DNA from: Pseudaeromonas paramecii
Lineage (GTDB): Bacteria > Pseudomonadota > Gammaproteobacteria > Enterobacterales > Aeromonadaceae
Reading direction: 5' to 3'
Assembly: GCF_039540575.1 (NCBI RefSeq)
Contig: NZ_BAABFC010000009.1
Span: forward strand, 319,256 to 383,255
Length of the DNA stretch: 64,000 nt
Both the position numbers and the translations under genes were made by a program. The notes beneath the pieces are model-generated. The model searched no databases. It saw nothing but the letters and a program-made list of their open reading frames with translations, and was not told the origin of the DNA. Below are positions 6,492 through 14,072 of the stretch, piece after piece. The stretch's first letter is position 1. Each line of letters begins with the position of its first letter.

Positions 6492-9356
6492 TCAAGGGGT
6501 CTGATATTCCTGGGCCCCCAGGTCAATCCCGCCCCCCACCCGACGGGGCAGCCCCAACAGATCCAGCTCACCGGCCGGCGCCTCGGCATCCCCGGCGTCC
6601 AGCGCCGGGCTGTCGGCGGTCAGGGCATAGCCCTGCTCGGCCAGCACGCCCGGTGTATCGGTATAGAGGTTGTCGCCAGCCAGCGCACTGAAGCGGCTGG
6701 GCAACAGGTTATGCTCAACCGTGGCCGTCACCGGATAACTCCCCAATGGTTGAGCGCTGGCATCGGCACTCAACTTCTTCGCGAGGGGGCTATCCAGCCA
6801 GAGGTTGTTGCTGAGCGTAAAGGCCACCGGCGCCTCGTCGGCGTTGGTGATCAGGCGATCCACATCCACCAGGGTGTTGTTCACCAGCTGCACTCGGCCA
6901 CTGGACCAATAGCCCTTGTTGCCAAACAGAGCAACCTGGCGCGAATACTCCACCTGAATATGGTTGTTGCGGATCAGCTGATCCTGCTCGGTAGCAAACA
7001 GCGGGCGATCCATCAGTTCCAGATAAATATGATTGGCCTCGATCAGGGGCGCGCTAATTGACGAAGGCTCATAGGCGGTCGCCAGTTGAATATGGCAGTC
7101 ACGGATGGCCTCGCTGGCCAGGATCTGGCCATCGGCGCCATGGATCTCTAGCCCCTCTATGCTAGGTGCCCTGAGTTTGGCGCGGTAACCGTTGGAGTAG
7201 AAACTGGCATTGCCATCCTCCAACCAGAGCACGGCGCCGGGCTGCCCCTTGAGCCGCACCGAGCCAAACTGCCAATCGTCATTCTCACTGCCCTGATACA
7301 AGCCGCCCACATAGACCCCAGCCGGGATGACGAGCTCGGTCTGGCCATCGGCCTCTGCCTGGGCCAGCTGGGCCTGCAGGGCAGCGGTGCTGACGCCGTA
7401 GGCCAGGGTACGCCGCTGGACCACCTGATTTACCTGGCTGCCCAGCTGCGTCTCCACCGTCAGGGTCAGATCGGTTTTGCCGGGCTGGTTGGGCTTGGCA
7501 AACACCAGCGTTGGCACAGAATAGTTGCTCCCCTGGGCCTCACACTCAAAGCCATCGGTCTGGATATCGCATTGCCACCCGTAGCTGTAGGTGTCATCCA
7601 GACGCAGCAGTCGAAGATCGCCCTGCTCACTGGACCAGCTACCCCGGATCCGCAAGCCATCGATCGACGCGCCGTCCCATCCATTCACGCTAAGCTGCAG
7701 TTGATACTCCCAGCCCTCCGACAGATTGTCCCACAAGTAACCCCGACTGCTGCCGGTCAGGTAGAAGGTCTGATTTGTGGTCAGGGCGTTCAGATAAAGA
7801 TTGCTGTCACCGAAGGGATCACGAATGGGCAGGGCCGACTCCCAACGAACCGGCATACGGAGGAAACCCGACTCTGCCGGCGTGATGGTCACGCTGCCGA
7901 TGGCCTGCGTGATATCTCTGCCCGTCTCGGCAAAGGGGCTGAAGTCGATATGGCAGCGCAGCTGCCGAGCGGATGGCTCCCACTGGCAAGGGCCACTGGT
8001 CTCGATCTGGGCCTCCCCCAACTGGCTGAGATCGATCAGCAGATCGCCGCTGGACACAGCAGAAAGCAGCCGCGAGTCAATGGCACCATAGATGGTCAAG
8101 GGCAGCGTGATGGCTTGGCCTACATACACGTCTGGCGTCTGATAGGGGGAGAAGACACTCTCATCGTACCTGACGGTCATGCTGGCTTGCAGGTAATCCG
8201 AGGTAAATCGCCCGCCGGTACCCAGTTGATATTCAAAGCGGTTGCTGACCCCGTCGCCATCGCTATCCTCGTCGGCATCTGCCCGGTAGGGGTCACTGCC
8301 ATTGACCCGCTCCCAGCCATCGAACAGGCCGTCCTGGTCGCTGTCGGCAAAATCCAGCATCTGGGTCTCAAACAAGAACACCGAATAGATCTCCAGGCTC
8401 TGTTCTGCCTGACCATCACCATTGGTATCAAACTCCAGCCGGCTCTTATAGGCCAGATCGTCACTATCGGATGAGGCCGTTCTGGGCTCGCCCCAACTGC
8501 TTAAGGTCAGCTTGCCGTAGGCGCTGCTGAGGCTGAGGCTGCCGGCGACGGGCACCATGCTGATCTCAAACAAGAAGGGATTTTGCACCTGACCCAAGGC
8601 GTAGTCGGCACTGCTGCTGACCTGGACGCCGCCCAGGCTGCCGTCATAGATCTGGCCAGACAAGCCAACACGGTAGAGCACCAAGGAGGGATGGTCCGGA
8701 TCCGTATAGCAGGTACTGCGGCGGGTCAGGCCATCCAGCAACACCTCGTGGCCATCCGACCCACTCATCAGCAGGTTCTCCACCTGCCGAATATCACAGG
8801 TACCTTCACCACGCACCTGCACCGAGCCGTTCACCGTCTGCTGACCCGCATCGGAGTCGCTGCGCAGATCCTGGTAGCGCTGGGTATAATCCAGCAGGGT
8901 GCCGCTGTTAAGATCCCATTTTTCATATTGGGTGATCAGGCGCCCGTTCAGGGTGACGCCTTCGCTCAGGCAATCCTGGTACACCAGGGTCAGGGTGCCG
9001 CGACCATCATCGTCGTTCAAGGAGCCGGTCAGGCGCGCCTGACCGGAATCGCAGTACAGCTGCTCATCCACCTTCATGCGACCGTTCTTGGCCTGAGCCA
9101 GACGACTGCGGGCCACCCCCGTGACCCTGCGGCTCGCCAGGCTGGACACCTCCTGAACATCAAACAGCCAGCTCAGGTAAGCCCCGGCATTCTGGGCATC
9201 CAGCTGAGCATCCTGCCGGTTGCCGGTGTAGGCCGCTTGGGGAGTCGTCGCTTCACCGCCACCACCGCCACCATCTGATTCCCCACCGCCACCACCACAG
9301 CCGGCCAACGCCAGGCCCAACAGTCCCATCAGGATCGATCTTCGCCACTGTTTCAT
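6492..9356 (-). CDS. large surface lipoprotein with calcium-binding repeats and choice-of-anchor Q-like C terminus
   Basis: 954-residue predicted outer-membrane lipoprotein. The signal peptide ends in lipobox LAGC with Cys20, followed by a glycine-only linker (CGGGGGESDGGGGGGE) that tethers the body away from the membrane. Residues about 338-372 carry thrombospondin-3-like calcium loops (DSDQDGLFDGW and DEDSDGDGVSN). Residues about 670-900 look like a right-handed beta-helix (recurrent N/G turns, RNNHIQVEYS, LVNNTLVDVD). The end (DAGDAEAPAGELDLLGLPRR then GGGIDLGAQEY) matches the choice-of-anchor Q style C terminus. No enzyme motif was recognised; polysaccharide binding or adhesion is a guess. 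It is divergent from the gene at 9624 and has its own terminator. Confidence 0.8.
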   Translation of the reverse strand: MKQWRRSILMGLLGLALAGCGGGGGESDGGGGGGEATTPQAAYTGNRQDAQLDAQNAGAYLSWLFDVQEVSSLASRRVTGVARSRLAQAKNGRMKVDEQLYCDSGQARLTGSLNDDDGRGTLTLVYQDCLSEGVTLNGRLITQYEKWDLNSGTLLDYTQRYQDLRSDSDAGQQTVNGSVQVRGEGTCDIRQVENLLMSGSDGHEVLLDGLTRRSTCYTDPDHPSLVLYRVGLSGQIYDGSLGGVQVSSSADYALGQVQNPFLFEISMVPVAGSLSLSSAYGKLTLSSWGEPRTASSDSDDLAYKSRLEFDTNGDGQAEQSLEIYSVFLFETQMLDFADSDQDGLFDGWERVNGSDPYRADADEDSDGDGVSNRFEYQLGTGGRFTSDYLQASMTVRYDESVFSPYQTPDVYVGQAITLPLTIYGAIDSRLLSAVSSGDLLIDLSQLGEAQIETSGPCQWEPSARQLRCHIDFSPFAETGRDITQAIGSVTITPAESGFLRMPVRWESALPIRDPFGDSNLYLNALTTNQTFYLTGSSRGYLWDNLSEGWEYQLQLSVNGWDGASIDGLRIRGSWSSEQGDLRLLRLDDTYSYGWQCDIQTDGFECEAQGSNYSVPTLVFAKPNQPGKTDLTLTVETQLGSQVNQVVQRRTLAYGVSTAALQAQLAQAEADGQTELVIPAGVYVGGLYQGSENDDWQFGSVRLKGQPGAVLWLEDGNASFYSNGYRAKLRAPSIEGLEIHGADGQILASEAIRDCHIQLATAYEPSSISAPLIEANHIYLELMDRPLFATEQDQLIRNNHIQVEYSRQVALFGNKGYWSSGRVQLVNNTLVDVDRLITNADEAPVAFTLSNNLWLDSPLAKKLSADASAQPLGSYPVTATVEHNLLPSRFSALAGDNLYTDTPGVLAEQGYALTADSPALDAGDAEAPAGELDLLGLPRRVGGGIDLGAQEYQTP

Positions 9357-9623
9357 CGCTCATCCTTGCCGATACAAAGTAAATATATGTAAACGAGCGC
9401 CACTCTAGAGCAAGCCAAAGGGGATGCAATCCGGCCCCGGACTGAATTTTCATTTGCTGGGAGCAATCACAAAAAAATTAGAAAAAACCGCCACTTGATA
9501 ACAAATTACCAACAAGATGGGACTCATGGATCTATACAAACGAGCAACTAATAACCATTTATTGTTAATTTTGGTTAATTGACGGCCGATAACCAGCTAA
9601 CCCCAGTTAGAGGGAGCCGTCTC
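9357..9623. promoter_or_regulatory. AT-rich divergent intergenic region
   Basis: 267 bp between two divergent genes, clearly more AT-rich than its surroundings (runs such as AAAAAAATTAGAAAAAA and TTATTGTTAATTTTGGTTAATT). It must hold both promoters; no convincing -35/-10 pair was chosen. AGGGAG at 9611-9616 is the ribosome-binding site of the right-hand gene. Confidence 0.5.
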
Positions 9624-10793
9624 ATGCGTATCACCCAGCAGCAAGTCAGTTATCAGACCCAGTATCAGCAACAACAGGTGCAGCTGCGCCAGCAAACGCT
9701 GCTGGAGTCTGCCGCCCCGGCCCAGCCACAGAGTCGCCAGATCGAGCTCACCGAGCGCCAGGAACTGGCCCTGAGCCAAAGCCTGGTCAACGGAGCAGAC
9801 GAGTCTGCTCCCAACGTGGATCTGGCCGAGCTGGCTGGCCCCCCCAAGACCGAGAATGCCGCCCTGTTCGCCCGCCCCCGACCATCCACGCCGCTCAGCG
9901 GGCAAGGGCGCACCGATCCGCTCACCCCGGATACCAAGTCAGCCGGCGTGGGCCCAACCACAGGTGAGGACGACACCAGTGACGAGGCGCTGGGGCTGAC
10001 TCCGCAACTCAAGCTGATGAAGACCATGCTGGAGTCCATTCTGGGCAGGAAGATAGAGCTGGGCGCGCCACTGCGGCTGGGCCAGGACACGGCCGCCTCG
10101 CCGGCGGATACCCCAGCCGCAGTCCCCGCCAAGGCCACGCCGGAGCGGGCGGTGCAGGTGCTGGACTTCAGCGCCGAGTCCGAACAGCTGGTGTTTGCCG
10201 CCCAGGGCCAGGTCACCACCGCCGATGGTCGCACCATCCAGCTCCAGCTGGGTTTTGCCCTGGATTATCAGCGGTTGCAGCTCAGCGAGCGGATCGTCGG
10301 CGAATCCGCCCTCAAGGATCCCCTGGTGCTCAATCTGGATGGCCAGGTAGCCGATCTGCAGCAGGCCACCTTCGACTTTGATCTGGACGCCGATGGCATC
10401 AAGGAAGCCATCCCCAAACTGGGCAGCGGCAGCGCCTTCCTGGCGCTGGATCGTAACGGCAACGGCCGCATCGACGATGGCAGCGAGCTGTTCGGCGCCC
10501 AAAGTGGCAATGGCTTTGCCGAGCTGGCGGGTCTGGATGAGGACGGCAACGGCGCCCTGGACGAGGGAGACAGCCTGTTCGCCGCCCTCAAGGTGTGGCG
10601 CCCTGGCGGCGAACTGTTGGCCATCGGTGAGGTGAACATAGGCGCCATATTGCTGCATCCGGTGGACACCCCCTATCAACACCTGGGTGAGCGGGCCGAT
10701 GGCCAGAGTGCCGGTGTGCTCCGTCAGACCGGTCTCTATCTGACCGAGTCGGGTCAGGCCGGTACCCTGCAGCAGGTAGATCTGCGGGTGTGA
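9624..10793 (+). CDS. protein with three EF-hand-like calcium loops
   Basis: 389 residues; ATG at 9624 is chosen over an earlier in-frame TTG because AGGGAG lies 7 nt before it. No signal peptide: the N terminus is Gln-rich (MRITQQQVSYQTQYQQQQVQ) and looks disordered. The C-terminal third carries three acidic loops: DLDADGIKE (about residue 251), DRNGNGRIDDGSELFG (about 275) and DEDGNGALDEGD (about 303), then KVWRPGGELLAIGE. This block also occurs at the ends of large RTX/VCBS-type proteins and in stand-alone gammaproteobacterial proteins of unknown role. Calcium binding is inferred from the loops; function is not recognised. Confidence 0.78.
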   Translation: MRITQQQVSYQTQYQQQQVQLRQQTLLESAAPAQPQSRQIELTERQELALSQSLVNGADESAPNVDLAELAGPPKTENAALFARPRPSTPLSGQGRTDPLTPDTKSAGVGPTTGEDDTSDEALGLTPQLKLMKTMLESILGRKIELGAPLRLGQDTAASPADTPAAVPAKATPERAVQVLDFSAESEQLVFAAQGQVTTADGRTIQLQLGFALDYQRLQLSERIVGESALKDPLVLNLDGQVADLQQATFDFDLDADGIKEAIPKLGSGSAFLALDRNGNGRIDDGSELFGAQSGNGFAELAGLDEDGNGALDEGDSLFAALKVWRPGGELLAIGEVNIGAILLHPVDTPYQHLGERADGQSAGVLRQTGLYLTESGQAGTLQQVDLRV

Positions 10794-10843
10794 ATCCCCC
10801 CTGTCAGAAACGACAGGTGTATCTGGTCGGATCTACAGTACAA

Positions 10844-10882
10844 AACACCGTCAGTACAGACACTGTACGGTGTTAAATTTTT
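10844..10882 (+). terminator. probable terminator after the calcium-loop protein
   Basis: Stem AACACCGT / ACGGTGTT (10844-10851 with 10867-10874) with an inner CAGT/ACTG pairing, followed by AAATTTTTATAT. It lies about 50 bp after the stop at 10793. Confidence 0.6.
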
Positions 10883-11049
10883 ATATGTAAAAATCCCCAC
10901 CATAAGCCACCAAGAAACCGTCACTCAAACGCCATTGCCTGCCAACACGCCCGCCGTCCCCACCATTTGTGTGCAGATCGCCACTTCCCTACACTTCGAG
11001 ACCTTGTGTCTGGCACAAGGACTCAAACATCACATATGGAGATATCAAA

Positions 11050-11619
11050 TTGAAAAAAACCAAGCTTGGCATAGCCGCCCTGCTGGCAATGACCGGCACC
11101 CTGGCCCAGGCCAGCGTCCTGGATTTCAGCGGCACCCTGAGTTCCGACAAGGATGTGGCGCAAATCAGCTTTACCGCCTTGGAAGATCTGAGCAACGTGC
11201 TCCTGTGGACCGACTCTTACAGCAGTGGCACCAATCTGGATCCTGTGCTCACCCTATGGAGTCAGTTGGGTGATGACTGGCAACAGGTCGCCTACAACGA
11301 TGACAATTCATCTATTGCCAGTGGTCAAACCTCCTGGGACTCTGGCCTCAGCCTGAGCAGCCTGAGCGCCGGCAACTACCTGCTGACCCTGAGTGCCTTC
11401 CCCAACTTCGCCAATGGCAACCTGTTGAGCCAGGGTTACAACTACGACAGCCAGACCAGCACCAGCTGGACGCTGAATGGCACCCCCTACTGGCAGGCCC
11501 ATATCAGTGCCGAGGGTGCCATCACCGCCGCCGTACCGGAGCCGGAAACCTACGCCCTGGGTCTGCTGGGCCTGGGTGCCCTGCTGCTGCAACGCCGTCG
11601 CCAGAAGCTCGCCGCCTAA
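11050..11619 (+). CDS. PEP-CTERM protein, DVUA0089-like
   Basis: 189-residue exported protein. The preferred start is TTG at 11050, since the signal peptide (KKTKLGIAALLAMTGTLAQA) begins there and GGAG lies 8 nt upstream; upstream codons in frame read through hydrophilic sequence. The body (DFSGTLSSDKDVAQISFTAL, then DPVLTLW) resembles the DVUA0089 family of beta-sandwich PEP-CTERM proteins. The tail is VPEPETYALGLLGLGALLLQ followed by RRR, the exosortase recognition signal. It is the second PEP-CTERM protein in the window; sorting would need an exosortase encoded elsewhere. It converges with mrcB. Confidence 0.82.
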   Translation: MKKTKLGIAALLAMTGTLAQASVLDFSGTLSSDKDVAQISFTALEDLSNVLLWTDSYSSGTNLDPVLTLWSQLGDDWQQVAYNDDNSSIASGQTSWDSGLSLSSLSAGNYLLTLSAFPNFANGNLLSQGYNYDSQTSTSWTLNGTPYWQAHISAEGAITAAVPEPETYALGLLGLGALLLQRRRQKLAA

Positions 11620-11663
11620 GCCGCTAGGCTCTGGTGGCCGAATTGGCTACCGTCTAAAAGACA

Positions 11664-11695
11664 CAGCCGGGGGATCCCCGGCTGCCTCGTTTCTC
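11664..11695. terminator. bidirectional terminator between PEP-CTERM gene and mrcB
   Basis: Nine-base perfect stem CAGCCGGGG / CCCCGGCTG (11664-11672 with 11676-11684), 3-nt loop. It is followed by CCTCGTTTCTCT on the plus strand and by TGTCTTTTAG on the minus strand. Confidence 0.65.
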
Positions 11696-11720
11696 TGCCA
11701 CCGAACGTTGTCCGCCCCAC

Positions 11721-14072
11721 TTATCCCTTGCCAAACAGCGATTCAAACCAGTCCTTGGTCTGCTCTATGGGCGCCGACAGCACGCTGCAGCCCTGAGCCG
11801 GCGGCAAGTCCACGGATCGCGCAGGCAGACTGGTGGCGTTGCCGCAGCTGTCTGCCACATGACCACCGGCACCGTTGAAGCGGGCCGTGATGATGCCTCG
11901 CGGCGGATTGAGCTGCAGGGAGTTGACCCCGCGGCGCTGCAGGTAGTCGCTAAACAGCCGCAAGGCGCCACCGGCACCGGTCAGCCCCGCCGGCTGGTTG
12001 TCATCCCGTCCCACCCAGACACTCACCACCTCGTCGTTATCCAGACCGCTGAACCAGGAGTCCCGCAGGTTGTCCGTGGTGCCCGTCTTGCCCGCCAGCA
12101 CCGCCTTGGGGAACTGAGCCGCCAGGGAGCGGGCCGTCCCCAGGCTGGCCACCTTGGTCATGGTGTAGAGGGTGAGGTAGCTGGCCTGGGGATCCAGCTG
12201 CCGCTTGGCCTGCTCGGCCTTCTCGTAGAGCAGCTTGCCGTCTTCGCTCACCACGGCCCGGATGGCGGTCAGGGGCTGATAGAGCCCCTGGTTGGCCAGG
12301 GTCAGGTACATCTGGTTCACCTCGTAAGGCGACAGGGCCAGGGTGCCCAGCAGCAAGGAGGGATAGACGGGAATGGACTGGGTCACCCCCAGGGCCTTGA
12401 GGCTGTCCACCACCTTGTCCAGCCCCACATCCATGCCCAGACGCACCGTCGGCAGGTTGAGGGAGTTGGCCATCGCCAGGTAGAGCGGCACCTGACCGCG
12501 ATACCCCTTGTCGTAGTTCTGCGGCCGCCAGGTCTTGCCGCCGTCGCTCTTCAAGGAGAGGGGCTCATCCTTCAGGGGCGTCGCCAGCCGGTAGCCATTC
12601 ATCAGCCCTGTGTAGTAGACCGCTGGCTTGATCAGGGAGCCGATGGGCCGGCGGGCATCCAGCGCCCGGTTGAAACCGGCGAAGCGGGTATCCTTGCCCC
12701 CCACCATGGCGGAGACCTCACCCGTATGCCAATTGGAGACCACCATGGCCCCCTCCAGACCGGACTTGCTCTTGGCCAGCTTGGCCAGCTCGCCGCTCAC
12801 CGCCTGCTCGGCCGCCTGCTGCGCCACCGGATCCAGGCTGGTGAAGATCTTGAGACCCGACTGGCCGATGAAGCCCTCGCCGAAGCGCTGCTTGAGCTCC
12901 CGGTGCAACAGGTTCATGAAGGCCGGGGTACGACCGTAGGCCATCTGGCCACGGGCCGACAGCCCCAGGGGCCGGGACACATAGCTCTGGTACTCCTGCG
13001 GATTGAGCCGCTTGTTATCCAGCAGCAGACGCAGCACCAGATCCCGCCGCTGCTGGGCCCGCTCGGGGAAACGCCAGGGGTCGTAATAGGAGGGGCCCCG
13101 CACCATGGCCACCAGCAGCGCCAGTTGATCCGGCTCCAGCTCGTTGAGCGGCAGGCCGAAGTAGAAGTAGCTGGCCAGGCCGAAGCCGTAGACGCCGTCG
13201 TTGCCGTTCTGCCCCAGGTAGATCTCGTTAAGGTAGGTCTCCAGGATCTGATCCTTGCTGTAGCGGTAATCCATGATCACCGCCATGTAGGCCTCCTGCA
13301 CCTTACGCCACAGGCTGCGCTCCCGAGTAAGGAAGAAGTTCTTGGCCAGCTGCTGGGTCAATGTGCTGCCGCCCTGCACCGTGCGGCCCGCCCGCAGGTT
13401 GGCCCAGAAGGCCCGACCGATGGAGAGCAGGGAGACGCCGCCATGGTGATAGAAGTCCCTGTCCTCCACCGTCAGCAGGGTATCGACAAACAACTGGGGC
13501 ACCTCATCGATACGTAGCAGCAATCGGTCCTCCACCTGCTCGGCGCTCAGACGATCCAGCAGCACGGGATCCATGCGCACATAGCCCAGCTCGCGACGGT
13601 TATCGGCATTTTGCAGCTTGGTGAGGCGCTGGCCGCTGAAGGTGAGGATCAGCGGCCGCGCCGGCTCCTCGCCATCATAAAAGTGAAAGCCCCGGCGAAT
13701 GACCACCAGCTGGTTGCCCGCCTCGCCATACTGGCCCGCCCCGCTGGGATGCGGGCTGGGGCGATAGTTGAGCAGCTTGAGCTCGTGCAGCATCTGGGCC
13801 TTGGAGAGTCGCTGCCCCGGATAGAGCTCCAGGGGCCGGCTGTAGACCAGGGCCGGCAGCTGCCATTTCTGGCCATCGAACTTGACCCGGATCTTGCTGT
13901 CCAGATAGATGCCAAACAGCACCAGGGCGGCCACTCCCACCAGAGCGAGCTTGAAGCCCAGCCAGCCCCAGCGGGACCAGTTGATGGACCAGGCCGATGA
14001 GCGGGCACCGCCCTTGCGGGGGGCACTCTTGCGGCTGCGGGAGGACTTGGCGGCAGGTTTACGGCTGGCCAT
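11721..14072 (-). CDS. mrcB: penicillin-binding protein 1B, bifunctional glycosyltransferase/transpeptidase
   Basis: Polymerises and cross-links peptidoglycan at the inner membrane. 783 residues: basic cytoplasmic tail (1-30), one membrane helix (about 36-56), UB2H-type regulatory region, glycosyltransferase domain with catalytic Glu203 in TVEDRDFYHHGG and GGSTLTQQLAKN, and transpeptidase domain with Ser479 in SLIK, SLN at 537-539 and KTG at 662-664. The start ATG follows AAGGAAAAC and overlaps the end of hrpB by 14 bp, so the two are co-transcribed as in E. coli. Its activator LpoB is not encoded here. Confidence 0.97.
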   Translation of the reverse strand: MASRKPAAKSSRSRKSAPRKGGARSSAWSINWSRWGWLGFKLALVGVAALVLFGIYLDSKIRVKFDGQKWQLPALVYSRPLELYPGQRLSKAQMLHELKLLNYRPSPHPSGAGQYGEAGNQLVVIRRGFHFYDGEEPARPLILTFSGQRLTKLQNADNRRELGYVRMDPVLLDRLSAEQVEDRLLLRIDEVPQLFVDTLLTVEDRDFYHHGGVSLLSIGRAFWANLRAGRTVQGGSTLTQQLAKNFFLTRERSLWRKVQEAYMAVIMDYRYSKDQILETYLNEIYLGQNGNDGVYGFGLASYFYFGLPLNELEPDQLALLVAMVRGPSYYDPWRFPERAQQRRDLVLRLLLDNKRLNPQEYQSYVSRPLGLSARGQMAYGRTPAFMNLLHRELKQRFGEGFIGQSGLKIFTSLDPVAQQAAEQAVSGELAKLAKSKSGLEGAMVVSNWHTGEVSAMVGGKDTRFAGFNRALDARRPIGSLIKPAVYYTGLMNGYRLATPLKDEPLSLKSDGGKTWRPQNYDKGYRGQVPLYLAMANSLNLPTVRLGMDVGLDKVVDSLKALGVTQSIPVYPSLLLGTLALSPYEVNQMYLTLANQGLYQPLTAIRAVVSEDGKLLYEKAEQAKRQLDPQASYLTLYTMTKVASLGTARSLAAQFPKAVLAGKTGTTDNLRDSWFSGLDNDEVVSVWVGRDDNQPAGLTGAGGALRLFSDYLQRRGVNSLQLNPPRGIITARFNGAGGHVADSCGNATSLPARSVDLPPAQGCSVLSAPIEQTKDWFESLFGKG

